From assembly GCF_015840335.1 (NCBI RefSeq), contig NZ_CP060395.1:2517277-2581276 (forward strand): 64,000 nucleotides of DNA. Direction: 5' to 3'. Of the stretch, positions 53,425 through 61,543 are shown one piece after another; the first letter of the stretch is position 1; each line of letters opens with the position of its first letter. The translations under genes and the position numbers were made by a program. Origin of the DNA: Synechococcus sp. CBW1108 (GTDB taxonomy: Bacteria > Cyanobacteriota > Cyanobacteriia > PCC-6307 > Cyanobiaceae). Below the pieces are notes generated by a model, which was not told where the DNA came from, made no database searches, and worked only from the letters and a program-made list of their open reading frames with translations.

Positions 53425-54447
53425 ATGCCTCCGCTGGTTCTCAGCGAAGAAGAGGTTCAGCATTTGCAGGCCCTTGCCCATTCCCGATCCCTGCCGCATT
53501 CGATCGTTCAACGCGCCCAGATCGTCCTGGCCTGCGGCGCCGGTGAAAGCAACACCGCTATCGCCAAGCGAATGGGCCTGACGGGGATGACCGTCGGCAA
53601 GTGGCGCAAGCGCTACCGGGATCTCGGTCTGGAAGGGCTGCACGACGAGCTCCGCCCCGGCCGGCCGCGCACCTACGAGGACGACAAGGTTGCTGAGGTG
53701 ATCAACCGAGCCCTGCAGACCAAACCCGCCGATGGCAGCACCCAGTGGTCAGCGCGTTCTCTCGCAGCCGCTACAGGAATTTCAAAAACCACCGTTCACC
53801 GCTGGCTGCAAACCTTCTCGGTCCAGCCGCACCGGCAGAAATCTTTCAAGCTCTCCACCGATCCGTTCTTTGTCGAGAAGGTTCGCGACATCGTCGGCCT
53901 GTATCTCAATCCACCCGAGAACGCTGTCGTGCTCTGCGTAGACGAGAAGACGCAGATTCAGGCTCTGGACAGGACGCAGCCGCTGCTGCCCATGGGATTG
54001 GGCTACGTGGAAGGTGTGACGCATGACTACATCCGCCACGGCACCACCACCCTGTTTGCAGCCCTGGATGTGGCCACCGGTGCGGTGATCGCCGAGTGCA
54101 AGCCGAGGCACCGGCACCAGGAGTTCCTGAGCTTCCTGCGGCGGATCTACAAGGAGGTGCCCAAGGATCTGGAGCTGCACCTGATCGTCGACAACTACTG
54201 CACCCACAAGCACGCAAAAGTGAAGGCCTGGCTGGTGCAGCGACCGCGCTTTCACGTCCACTACACACCCACCTATGCCTCCTGGCTTAACCAGGTGGAG
54301 CGCTGGTTTGGACTGATAACCCAGAAGGCCATCCGACGTGGCAGTTTCTCCAGCGTTAAAGAGCTGATCAACAAAATTGAGGGCACCTCGAAAAATACGA
54401 CCAGCCCTTGCGTTGAGGCGACAATAGCTTATAATTTGGATAGTTAA
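53425..54447 (+). pseudogene. IS630-family transposase, truncated by the IS5-like insertion
   Basis: Of the transposase, the HTH part (TAIAKRMGLTGMTVGKWRKR) and the DDE core are readable: CVDEKTQIQALDR, LHLIVDNYCTHKHAKV and PTYASWLNQVERWFG. The last 40 or so residues are replaced by codons from the IS5-like end. The displaced C-terminus resumes at 55629 (LFVAAYDKTQ), then needs a 1-nt shift to read PFKWTATADSILEKLQRLCS. The ATG at 53425 was chosen; the TTG at 53407 is an alternative. Confidence 0.85.
54408..54435 (+). promoter_or_regulatory. Sigma-70-like promoter of the IS5-like transposase
   Basis: TTGCGT (54408-54413) and TATAAT (54430-54435) are separated by 16 bp and lie about 25 bp before the transposase ATG. 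Copy 1 has TTGCGC and TAAAAT at the same place, a weaker match. Confidence 0.65.
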
Positions 54448-54460
54448 TTGCATACCTGGT

Positions 54461-55495
54461 ATGGGCCAGAGAGGCTTCTGGGACGAGCAGCAGAGGGTTG
54501 AAAAGCTCAAAACTAAAAAACCTGTTCTTGAGCGACTTTCCCAGTCGATTCCTTGGGAATCATTTCGCCCACTGCTCGAAAGAGGTTATGCGCAAGAGCG
54601 GAAAAGCAATGCTGGTCGGCGGAGAATTGATCCTCTGATCCTCTTCAAAATGCTGGTGCTCCAACAGCTTTTCAATTTGAGCGATGATGACACTGAGTTC
54701 CAGGTAAATGATCGCCGTTCTTTTGAAGAGTTTGTTGGCTTAGGCGTAATGAACGATATTCCCGATGCTACTACTATCGCCTTTTTTAGAGAAAGGCTTC
54801 GTAAGGCTGGGGTAATCGAAGAGCTGTTTGAAAAGTTTGAGGCCTATCTCCGGTCCCAAGGCCTCGAAGCCCGTGGCGGGCAGATAATTGATGCAACGTT
54901 GGTTCCAGTGCCACGGCAGCGGAATAGCAGAGAAGACAACAAGGAGATTAAAGAGAATCGCATGCCTGAAGGATGGGACGAAAACCCAAATCGATTGCAG
55001 CAAAAGGACTTAGATGCGCGATGGGTTAAAAAGAACGGCATCAATCACTATGGCTACAAGAACAGTATCTGTATCGACGTTGAACATGGATTTATCAGAC
55101 GCTATGCCGTGACACCGGCCAATATCCATGACAGTCAGATGCTGCCGATGCTCCTCGATCCTGAGAACACAGATGATTATGTTTGGGCAGATTCTGCCTT
55201 TGCAGGCGAGCGCTTTGAAGACCTACTGGATCTTGGCGGTTTTGAAAGTTGCATTCACGAAAAAGGCAGCCGCAATCACCCGCTAAGCGACGCAGCCAAA
55301 GAGCGTAACCGTATTAAATCAGCAATTAGAGCTTGTGTGGAACATGTTTTTGGCTGCATGACCATGTCTATGGGTGGCAAGATGACTAGAAAGATTGGGC
55401 TTGAGAAAAACAAAGCATGGTGGGGTCTCAAGAATCTGACATTTAACTTCTTGCGATATCTTCTAAGAGCAAATCGTGCATTTGCACTCGCATGA
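54461..55495 (+). CDS. IS5-family-like transposase, apparently complete
   Basis: The 344-residue protein starts MGQRGFWDEQQRVEKLKTKK and has the N-terminal region RRRIDPLILFKMLVLQQLFN. The DDE residues are found in GGQIIDATLVPVPRQ, WADSAFAGERFEDLL and ACVEHVFGCMTMSMGGKMTR. There is no interruption, unlike copy 1. It should move its own element, and its ends are close enough to those of copy 1 to act on it too. Transcription would start at the promoter just upstream. Confidence 0.92.
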   Translation: MGQRGFWDEQQRVEKLKTKKPVLERLSQSIPWESFRPLLERGYAQERKSNAGRRRIDPLILFKMLVLQQLFNLSDDDTEFQVNDRRSFEEFVGLGVMNDIPDATTIAFFRERLRKAGVIEELFEKFEAYLRSQGLEARGGQIIDATLVPVPRQRNSREDNKEIKENRMPEGWDENPNRLQQKDLDARWVKKNGINHYGYKNSICIDVEHGFIRRYAVTPANIHDSQMLPMLLDPENTDDYVWADSAFAGERFEDLLDLGGFESCIHEKGSRNHPLSDAAKERNRIKSAIRACVEHVFGCMTMSMGGKMTRKIGLEKNKAWWGLKNLTFNFLRYLLRANRAFALA

Positions 55496-55564
55496 GTAAT
55501 AATTTTCATGAGGCTGCCTGATTCAATTTAGTCGTTTTGTTGTGCAAATTATTAGATCGTTTGG

Positions 55565-55584
55565 CGCCGCAAGGCGTTTTTTTT
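55565..55584 (+). terminator. Terminator at the end of the IS5-like transposase unit
   Basis: A short stem CGCC/GGCG with a GCAA loop (55565-55576) is followed by eight T residues. It sits between the transposase stop and the right terminal repeat. Confidence 0.6.
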
Positions 55585-55748
55585 GCAAGCGGCTGTAGGT
55601 GTGAAATTCTTGATTTTTCGAGGTCCCCTTGAGCTGTTCGTGGCGGCCTACGACAAGACCCAGCGCCGTTCAAGTGGACCGCCACCGCGGACTCAATCCT
55701 GGAGAAGCTCCAGAGACTTTGCTCGCAAATCTCCGGGACGGCACACTA

Positions 55749-55842
55749 GGGCCGCGGGCAGCCCGAGCCAGCCAAGCGCCAGCCCAATCGCCACACTCGC
55801 CTTCAGCCATGCCTGCACGCCTGCTTGCACGCCTCTTTCCAC
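55749..55842 (-). pseudogene. Signal-peptide part of the gene split by IS630
   Basis: The minus strand encodes a basic start and hydrophobic core, VQAWLKASVAIGLALGWLGL, then PAA, before the element at TA 55747-55748. The possible starts are GTG at 55842, 55830 or 55818. Joined to 53063-53352 it would make a normal precursor with an Ala-x-Ala cleavage site. The promoter therefore lies between this part and purS, while the mature part lies on the far side of the insertion. Confidence 0.7.
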
Positions 55843-56000
55843 CAGCAATGGCTGGCTCGACGGGGCTTTCCTTGCCGCCATTCCACTCAGAAGTTCAAGC
55901 TGGGGCACGGCCCTACAGGGGGGGCTTCCTCCAAGTTGGCCAGGGGCGGCGAAAGGGGACCATCGAGCTGGCAAGATTTAACAAACCTCCAGCTCTTCTG

Positions 56001-56273
56001 GTGCCCCTCTTTCGCGCCCGTGTTCAGGTATCCCTCAGACCATCGGTGCTTGACCCGGCGGGCGAAGCCACCAGGGCTGCGGCAGCGCGCCTTGGGGTTG
56101 GCGGCCTGCGCAAATTGCGTATCGGCAAGGCCATTGATCTGGAACTCGAGGCCGACGACCGCGCCACGGCCCAAAGCCAGCTGGAATTGCTCAGCGATCG
56201 CCTGTTTGCCAACCCCGTGATTGAGAACTGGTCTTTGGAACTGCTGGAAGATCGCGGGGAGCGGCCCGCATGA
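56001..56273 (+). CDS. purS: Phosphoribosylformylglycinamidine synthase, PurS subunit
   Basis: PurS is the small subunit that bridges PurL and PurQ in the fourth step of purine synthesis. The 90-residue protein reads [20 protein letters not shown], then [20 protein letters not shown] and [14 protein letters not shown], the full PurS pattern. The GTG at 56001 was chosen to give the family length; longer frames upstream run into the IS. The stop overlaps purQ (ATGA). The IS630 insertion lies about 250 bp upstream. Confidence 0.93.
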   Translation: MPLFRARVQVSLRPSVLDPAGEATRAAAARLGVGGLRKLRIGKAIDLELEADDRATAQSQLELLSDRLFANPVIENWSLELLEDRGERPA

Positions 56274-56932
56274 GCATCGGGATCGTGGTCTTTCCCGGAT
56301 CCAACTGTGATCGGGACGTGCGCTGGGCCCTGGAGGGTTGCCTGGGCCTGCCAACCCGCTTCCTCTGGCATGGGCAGGCATACCTGGGCGATGTCGACGC
56401 CGTGGTGATCCCAGGTGGATTCAGCTATGGCGACTACTTGCGTTGCGGGGCCATCGCCCGCTTTGCGCCCCTCCTAGATGCCGTGCGGGAATTCGCCGCC
56501 GCTGGCGGGCCCGTGCTGGGAATTTGCAACGGCTTCCAGGTGCTTACGGAAATGGGCCTGCTGCCTGGAGCGCTCACCCGCAACGCCCGCCTCCATTTCA
56601 TCTGTGAACCTGCTCCCCTGCTGGTTCACCCAGGCAATTGCGGCTGGCTTGGGGCCTACGGGGAGGGGGAGCGGATCGTCCTACCGATAGCCCATGGGGA
56701 AGGCCGCTACCAGTGTGAGCCAGACCAGCTAGCTGCCCTAGAAGTCAATGGTCAGGTAGTACTGCGCTATGCCAGCAACCCAAATGGTTCGGTGGGGGGT
56801 GTGGCGGGCATCGCCAATGCCGAGGGAAATGTGCTGGGATTGATGCCTCACCCTGAGAGGGCGACAGATCCCAGCACCGGCGGCCTAGATGGGCAGCGCT
56901 TGTTGACCAGCCTGAGGGCCTGGGTCAGTTGA
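56270..56932 (+). CDS. purQ: Phosphoribosylformylglycinamidine synthase, PurQ subunit
   Basis: PurQ is the glutaminase subunit that supplies ammonia to PurL. The 220-residue class I amidotransferase has the nucleophile Cys86 (VLGICNGFQ) and the His194/Glu196 pair (MPHPERA). [20 protein letters not shown] is the oxyanion region. It overlaps purS and the convergent peroxiredoxin gene (8 bp at 3' ends). purL is not adjacent. Confidence 0.97.
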   Translation: MSIGIVVFPGSNCDRDVRWALEGCLGLPTRFLWHGQAYLGDVDAVVIPGGFSYGDYLRCGAIARFAPLLDAVREFAAAGGPVLGICNGFQVLTEMGLLPGALTRNARLHFICEPAPLLVHPGNCGWLGAYGEGERIVLPIAHGEGRYQCEPDQLAALEVNGQVVLRYASNPNGSVGGVAGIANAEGNVLGLMPHPERATDPSTGGLDGQRLLTSLRAWVS

Positions 56933-57515
56933 CGGCGGCGAAAAACTCCTTGCTCTTGATTGGGTCTGGATTCATCGTCTTTTCCCCAGGGGTCCAGTTG
57001 GCGGGGCAGACCTCGTCTGGGTTGCTGCGAATGTGCTGGAAGGCCTGAAGCAGGCGCAGGGTTTCGTCGACGCTGCGGCCCACGGGTAGGTTGTTGATGG
57101 TGCTCTGCATGATCACACCATCGGGATCGATTATGAAAAGGCCGCGGAGCGCCACGCCGGCTTCCTCATCGAGCACCTCGTATGCCCGGGCGATGTCCTT
57201 CTTGAGATCGGCCAGCAGCGGGTAGGCGATGTCGCCTAAGCCGCCATTTTTGCGGTCGGTCTGGACCCAGGCAAGATGGCTGAACTGACTGTCTACCGAC
57301 ACCCCAAGCACCTCACAATTGCGGCTGGAGAAATCGCTGTAGCGATCTGAGAATGCCGTGATCTCGGTGGGGCAGACGAAGGTGAAATCCAGGGGGTAGA
57401 AGAACAGCACCACGAATTTGCCGCGGTAGTGAGAAAGGGTGATCTCCTTAAATTCCTGATCCACCACGGCAGTGGCGCTGAAGTCGGGTGCCTGGAGGCC
57501 AACGAGCCTGGACAT
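56925..57515 (-). CDS. 2-Cys peroxiredoxin
   Basis: This AhpC/TSA-type enzyme reduces hydrogen peroxide and alkyl hydroperoxides with thioredoxin. Peroxidatic Cys48 is in [18 protein letters not shown] and resolving Cys170 is in [14 protein letters not shown], the typical 2-Cys arrangement. The YF motif region near the C-terminus is not obvious (ends FFAAVN), so overoxidation sensitivity may differ. The 196-residue length is normal. Confidence 0.95.
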   Translation of the reverse strand: MSRLVGLQAPDFSATAVVDQEFKEITLSHYRGKFVVLFFYPLDFTFVCPTEITAFSDRYSDFSSRNCEVLGVSVDSQFSHLAWVQTDRKNGGLGDIAYPLLADLKKDIARAYEVLDEEAGVALRGLFIIDPDGVIMQSTINNLPVGRSVDETLRLLQAFQHIRSNPDEVCPANWTPGEKTMNPDPIKSKEFFAAVN

Positions 57516-57691
57516 GCTGAGTGGGTGGCAAAGGGGGGGCCACTGGACTTGTCGCAGACCACACCTGCCCCGGCAAGGGAGCTTTAGGCAAAGTCGGATC
57601 GACTACCAGTTGGTTGCTCAACAATTTATCACAGCTTTCCTGCCAGGCGTCACCATAGGCTCAGTAAATAACCCATTGAGGAAATGACAGC

Positions 57692-58003
57692 ATGGGCTGG
57701 GAGCCGACCGTATTGCGCAAGTACAACACCACAGGCCACTTCCGCCTGCTTAGCCAGCTGCGCTCCGAGCTGAAATCCAACCCCCTCGTCCGTCCCAAGG
57801 AAGGCCAAAGCATCGGCGAGGTGAATCGCAGCAAGTCGTTGATACGGGCCATTGAGGGGCGCTCCCAGGGCTACGGCAGGTCCCGGCGCGGCGGTTCAGG
57901 CCAGCTGCCAGCCCCTGTGCAGCCAGCTCTTGCTGCCCCGCAGCAGGAGAGCCCGGATTCACCCTCCTTGCGCGGACGACTCATCGGCGTAGAGCTGCGC
58001 TGA
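57692..58003 (+). CDS. Hypothetical basic protein
   Basis: The 103-residue protein starts MGWEPTVLRKYNTTGHFRLL and is rich in Arg and Ser in the middle (GRSQGYGRSRRGGSGQ), then proline/glutamine-rich. It has no membrane span. It looks like a conserved cyanobacterial protein with a disordered tail, but I know no function. It is divergent from the peroxiredoxin gene and ends shortly before the tRNA terminator. Confidence 0.65.
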   Translation: MGWEPTVLRKYNTTGHFRLLSQLRSELKSNPLVRPKEGQSIGEVNRSKSLIRAIEGRSQGYGRSRRGGSGQLPAPVQPALAAPQQESPDSPSLRGRLIGVELR

Positions 58004-58027
58004 GCCCCGCTGGGATCCGGAGCCCAT

Positions 58028-58049
58028 AAAAAACCCCGCCAGAGCGGGG
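58028..58049 (-). terminator. Intrinsic terminator after tRNA-Met
   Basis: On the minus strand a 6-bp GC stem (CCCCGC/GCGGGG, loop TCTG) is followed by six T residues, starting about 11 bases after the tRNA 3' end. The plus strand gene upstream (to 58003) could also use the stem but has no T-run on its side. Confidence 0.87.
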
Positions 58050-58059
58050 CAGCAAACTA

Positions 58060-58133
58060 TGGCTCGGGGGAGACTTGAACTCCCGACCTTGGGGTTATGA
58101 ATCCCACGCTCTAACCAGCTGAGCTACCGAGCC
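58060..58133 (-). tRNA. tRNA-Met (CAT), elongator type
   Basis: The 74-nt gene folds into a cloverleaf: acceptor GGCTCGG/CCGAGCC, D arm GCTC...GAGC, anticodon loop TTCATAA (anticodon CAT) and T arm GGGAG/CTCCC with TTCAAGT. The G1-C72 pair suggests the elongator rather than the initiator tRNA. The 3' CCA is not encoded. Confidence 0.93.
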
Positions 58134-58173
58134 GCGGTAGTTGGATTTTATCAGGCCCTGATGCCTGCTCAGC

Positions 58174-59196
58174 TCAGGCCCGAGGCGGCAGCAACTGCAG
58201 GGGATTGACCGCCCCAGAGCTGGCTGGATGAATTTCGAAGTGGAGGTGGGGTCCGGTGCTACGGCCGGTGCTGCCCATCTGGGAGATGACAGAACCCTGA
58301 TCCACTTCCTGGCCCACCTGAACCAACAGGCGGCTGTTGTGGGCATAGAGGGAGCGGCTTCCATCCGCATGGGCCAGGGTGACCAGGTAGCCATAGCCGC
58401 CATCGTGCCAACCCGAAAACACAACCCGGCCGGCCTTGGCTGCCACGATTGGCGTGCCGACGTTGTTGGCCACATCGATACCCTTGTGCATCCGGCCCCA
58501 CCGCCAGCCGTAACCTGAGCTAAAAACCCCCTTGGTGGGCCATATCCAGCCCTGGGCTGAGCTGGGGCCATCAAAGGGCTTGGTAAGACCTTCGAAACCG
58601 GGCAACTCAGGCCAACTGACGCCGCCACTAGTCGTGGGCTTGAGGCCCAGCACCATCCGGGTGCGACCCGGAGCAGATTGGGCCAGGCGAACCTGGCTGC
58701 CCACCACCAGCCTGGCCGTCTCGAGGCCCGGGTTGAGCCGTAGCAACTCCTGCAGGGTTAGGCCGTAGCGATGGGCAATTTTGGCCAGAGTGTCCCCGTA
58801 GCGCACCGCCGTCCCCTCCTGGACCGGTGGCAGGGAATGGAGGGGGGGGCTGCGACGCAGGTCACTGGTGTCAATCGAGGCCAACTGCTTGATCTGCCGG
58901 GCCTGCTGGCTGGGCAGCACCAGCCAGTCACCGCGGAGGAAGCTGTGGTCTTCATCGACCTCATTGAGCTTGGCCAGCCGCTCTTCGTCGACTTTCAGGG
59001 AGTCTGAGAGCTCCTCGACGCTGATCGACTCGCGCACCTTGACCCAAATTCGGTCACTGCTGGGGGTCGGCAGGGCCGCCACCAGGGTGTCGATGGAGCC
59101 ACCTTGAATTTCGTCAGGAGCCAGTGCCATCACCACCGCAGGCACAGCTGCGGCGCAGGGAATCAGGATTCTCAGACAAAAATTCAAAGGCTTCAT
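58174..59196 (-). CDS. LysM-containing M23 metallopeptidase
   Basis: This is a probable murein endopeptidase, or LytM-type activator of amidases, in the periplasm. The 340-residue protein has a signal-like N-terminus (MKPLNFCLRILIPCAAAVPA), a LysM domain (YGDTLAKIAHRYGLTLQELL with LNPGL), then the M23 fold with GMHKGIDVANNVGTPIVA-type His-x3-Asp and GPHLHFEIHP. Zinc ligands His, Asp and the HLH motif are present. The ATG at 59196 follows the signal peptide. Confidence 0.87.
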   Translation of the reverse strand: MKPLNFCLRILIPCAAAVPAVVMALAPDEIQGGSIDTLVAALPTPSSDRIWVKVRESISVEELSDSLKVDEERLAKLNEVDEDHSFLRGDWLVLPSQQARQIKQLASIDTSDLRRSPPLHSLPPVQEGTAVRYGDTLAKIAHRYGLTLQELLRLNPGLETARLVVGSQVRLAQSAPGRTRMVLGLKPTTSGGVSWPELPGFEGLTKPFDGPSSAQGWIWPTKGVFSSGYGWRWGRMHKGIDVANNVGTPIVAAKAGRVVFSGWHDGGYGYLVTLAHADGSRSLYAHNSRLLVQVGQEVDQGSVISQMGSTGRSTGPHLHFEIHPASSGAVNPLQLLPPRA

Positions 59197-59302
59197 CCAG
59201 ATTTCTCCGTTGGACAGGCTTGTGGAGAAGCCAGCACCCACAAGTCGGCCAGAAGTTAGCGGACGAAGCTGGGGGGCACAAGGGGGCCGGACAGCAGCCC
59301 CC

Positions 59303-59824
59303 TCAGCGAGCAGCCCTGATCCCTGTACTGGTTGGCGATCCCGGCAACGTCAGCAAATCCTGTTGACGCAGAGCTTCGAACAGCACCACCCCCACCGCCA
59401 CCGAGAGGTTCAGGCTGCGCACCCCTGGCTGGGTCGCCCGGGCGGTTCGGGCCATCGGAATGGCGAGGATGGCGTCGGCGCCGCTGAGGACGGTGGCGGG
59501 AAGGCCGTCGCTCTCGCGGCCGAACAACAGCCAGTCTTCAGGGCCAAAAAGCCAGTCGCAGTAGGACTCGCCCCCGTGACTGCTGAGGGCGATGAGCCTG
59601 CCGCCCTTGCTGTTGCGATGGTTCAGGAATGCGTCCCAGCTCCCGTGGCGCACCAGGCTTACCAGGGGCCAATAGTCCAGGCCGGCTCGCTTGAGCTGGC
59701 GATCGTTGATCTGGAAGCCCAGGGGTTCCACCAGGTGCAGCTCGGTGTCTGTGGCGGCACAGGTGCGAGCCACGTTGCCTGTGTTGGGTGGGATCTGGGG
59801 CTGGTACAAAACTATGCTCGGCAT
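59303..59824 (-). CDS. trmL: tRNA (cytidine(34)-2'-O)-methyltransferase
   Basis: TrmL methylates the 2'-OH of the wobble base of tRNA-Leu isoacceptors. The 173-residue SPOUT enzyme starts MPSIVLYQPQIPPNTGNVAR and has LLFGRESDGLP and the knot motif SLNLSVAVGVVLFEALRQ. The length is that of the minimal TrmL family. The ATG at 59824 was chosen. cobU lies upstream on the same strand. Confidence 0.92.
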   Translation of the reverse strand: MPSIVLYQPQIPPNTGNVARTCAATDTELHLVEPLGFQINDRQLKRAGLDYWPLVSLVRHGSWDAFLNHRNSKGGRLIALSSHGGESYCDWLFGPEDWLLFGRESDGLPATVLSGADAILAIPMARTARATQPGVRSLNLSVAVGVVLFEALRQQDLLTLPGSPTSTGIRAAR

Positions 59825-59843
59825 GGATTTGACCCTGCTGCCC

Positions 59844-60407
59844 TCAGATCTCTGGAACGGCAAGGCTATGGCTGCGGAGGTCAAGGGCCCGGCCTGCGAT
59901 CACCAGCCACAGGCCGCTGCATAGGGGAGCCAGTTGCTGTTCCAGGCTGCCAAGCCGATCTCGAAACAGGCCACCGATAGCCGTTGGCGGCACCACCCCC
60001 CAACCGGTCTGCTCACTGACCAGCACGGCCGGCATGGGCAGGGCAAGCAGGCAGTCGTAGAGGTTGGAGCAGCGCTGCTGCCAGTCCACGGCGTCGAGCT
60101 CGAGGCCGGCCGCCACCCAGGTGCCCAGGGAGTCCACCAGGGCCAGCCCCGGGGGGCTCAGGCTGGCCAGGCTCTCGGGCAGGGCTGCTCCCACCTCCCT
60201 GGTGCTCCAGTTTGGCGGGCGCCGTTGGCGATGGGCCAGGACCCGGGCCAGCCAGGCAGGGTCTTCAGCTGAGGCGCCAGGTCCGGTGGCCAGGTATGTG
60301 ACCGCCAGACCGGAGCGAAGGGCCAGATATTCGGCCCAGCGACTTTTGCCACTGCGGGCAGGTCCGAGAACCAGATGGCAGCCCAGCAGGGCCTCAGCCT
60401 CCACCAT
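59844..60407 (-). CDS. cobU: Adenosylcobinamide kinase/guanylyltransferase
   Basis: CobU phosphorylates adenosylcobinamide and adds GMP in the lower-loop assembly of cobalamin. The 187-residue enzyme has P-loop GPARSGKS (15-22) and YLATGPG, TREVGAALPESL and VSEQTGWGVVPPTAIGGLFR, with LGSLEQQLAP typical of the family. It overlaps pxcA by 14 bp. It fits the cobalt-linked riboswitch operon 8 kb away, but I see no riboswitch upstream of it. Confidence 0.94.
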   Translation of the reverse strand: MVEAEALLGCHLVLGPARSGKSRWAEYLALRSGLAVTYLATGPGASAEDPAWLARVLAHRQRRPPNWSTREVGAALPESLASLSPPGLALVDSLGTWVAAGLELDAVDWQQRCSNLYDCLLALPMPAVLVSEQTGWGVVPPTAIGGLFRDRLGSLEQQLAPLCSGLWLVIAGRALDLRSHSLAVPEI

Positions 60408-61539
60408 TCATATTGCGCAGGGTTGCCACCGACGAGGGCGAAACACGGTTGAGGTAGCGGAAGATCCAATACTTGAAGACCGTGGCCAGTACCACAGGAA
60501 AGGTGGCAATAAAAAGCATGATGAAATTTTCCCGGGCCGGCAGGCCGAGATGGTGTGCGACCCCATCGAGCAGCACAGTCCAGCCTTCCGGACTGTGAAA
60601 GCCCACAAAGATGTCGGTTGCAAGGATGATCGCGAAGGCCTTGGCGCTGTCACTGAGGCCATAAATCAGTTCATCGAGAAAGCCCCTCAGCACCTGGATA
60701 TCCCGCTGGCCGAAGAGACAGACCAGCACAAAACCCACTAGGCCGCCCAGGTCGGAGAGCACATTCTTGATGGCGTGGGTGCTCTGTAGATCTGCCTCCT
60801 CCTTCAGTTCATCCGCCTTCAGGGCAAGTTGGGTTTGCAGCTCTTCACGGCTGGGCAGGGGTTTGCCCTTAAGCAGGGCATCAAACTCAATTTCGGCCTG
60901 GAAGACGCGCAATTTCTCGACCGCCTGTTCCTCCAGCTGTGGTTTGGGGTAGGTGAGGAAAGAGTTGTCTGGAGCAAAGCGATCAACCAGCGGCGAAATC
61001 ACGTAGGTGCGACTGACCTGCTGCACCAGCACGGGGACCAGAATCAACAGCAGCAGGATACGCAGCGAAACCAGGGTGGAATCGCGGCGGCGGCGAAAAC
61101 CTGCCACCACGTTGGCTTCTGCGTCTGGGTCCAGCTGGCGCCTGACTTGGTCAACCACGCCGATCAGGCTGCGCGGTAAAACCTCCGGCGAGCGGCTGAT
61201 CGTGGGCAGGGGATCTCGCCTATCGCTGTAGCGAGCGACCACCGACTGGATCAACTGAAGTTGGCGAACTTCCTGACCGGCGATTTCACCCCGGTGGGAT
61301 TCCAGGCTGGCCAGGGTCTGGCGGCAGACCTCCAGGGCTGCCCTAAATCGCCGTAGTAACTGGGACTGGGAGGCCCGGGGGATGCGCAGGTCGAGCTCGG
61401 GCCTGACCGGGCGATCGTTGTAGTGCTCAAGTTCAATGCTCTGAATCAACAGGGCAGCTTCGTAACCCCGCTCCAGATCGTTGCTGAGGTCTAGGGACTG
61501 GGCGCGCCCGAAGCTTCCCATCCAATCGGTGAGTGCCAT
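60394..61539 (-). CDS. pxcA: Proton extrusion protein (CemA/PcxA family)
   Basis: PxcA/PcxA aids light-driven proton release and Na+/CO2 handling. The 381-residue protein has an N-terminal helical region and a C-terminal membrane domain with about four spans (LRILLLLILVPVLVQQVSRT, NVLSDLGGLVGFVLVCLFGQ, FIMLFIATFPVVLATVFKYW). FRYLNRVSPSSVATLRNMN is the conserved C-terminus. The start ATG at 61539 fits. Homologues in chloroplasts are CemA (ycf10). Confidence 0.93.
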   Translation of the reverse strand: MALTDWMGSFGRAQSLDLSNDLERGYEAALLIQSIELEHYNDRPVRPELDLRIPRASQSQLLRRFRAALEVCRQTLASLESHRGEIAGQEVRQLQLIQSVVARYSDRRDPLPTISRSPEVLPRSLIGVVDQVRRQLDPDAEANVVAGFRRRRDSTLVSLRILLLLILVPVLVQQVSRTYVISPLVDRFAPDNSFLTYPKPQLEEQAVEKLRVFQAEIEFDALLKGKPLPSREELQTQLALKADELKEEADLQSTHAIKNVLSDLGGLVGFVLVCLFGQRDIQVLRGFLDELIYGLSDSAKAFAIILATDIFVGFHSPEGWTVLLDGVAHHLGLPARENFIMLFIATFPVVLATVFKYWIFRYLNRVSPSSVATLRNMNGGG

Positions 61540-61543
61540 CGGT

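Larger units (their letters stand above)
54381..55628 (+). mobile_element. IS5-family-like element, copy 2 (intact), 1248 bp
   Basis: The terminal repeats are GGGCACCTCGAAAAATACGA at 54381 and, inverted, GGGGACCTCGAAAAATC ending at 55628. It is flanked by a 4-bp duplication TTGA (54377-54380 and 55629-55632). It is the intact counterpart of copy 1 (3693-4928), lies in the opposite orientation and is inserted in the IS630 transposase gene. Confidence 0.92.
53353..55746 (+). mobile_element. IS630-family-like element carrying a nested IS5-like element
   Basis: The ends are GTATGCCGTCCCGGAAAT at the left and, inverted, GTGTGCCGTCCCGGAGAT at the right, each flanked by TA (53351-53352 and 55747-55748), the target duplicated by IS630/Tc1-type elements. 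Without the inner element its length is about 1.14 kb, normal for IS630. It carries its own transposase gene, now cut by the IS5-like element. Confidence 0.87.

Noticed and set aside
59279-59300. Possible terminator AGGGGGC/GCCCCCT near the trmL 3' end
   Set aside because: It has a stem but no T-run on either strand, so it cannot be called.
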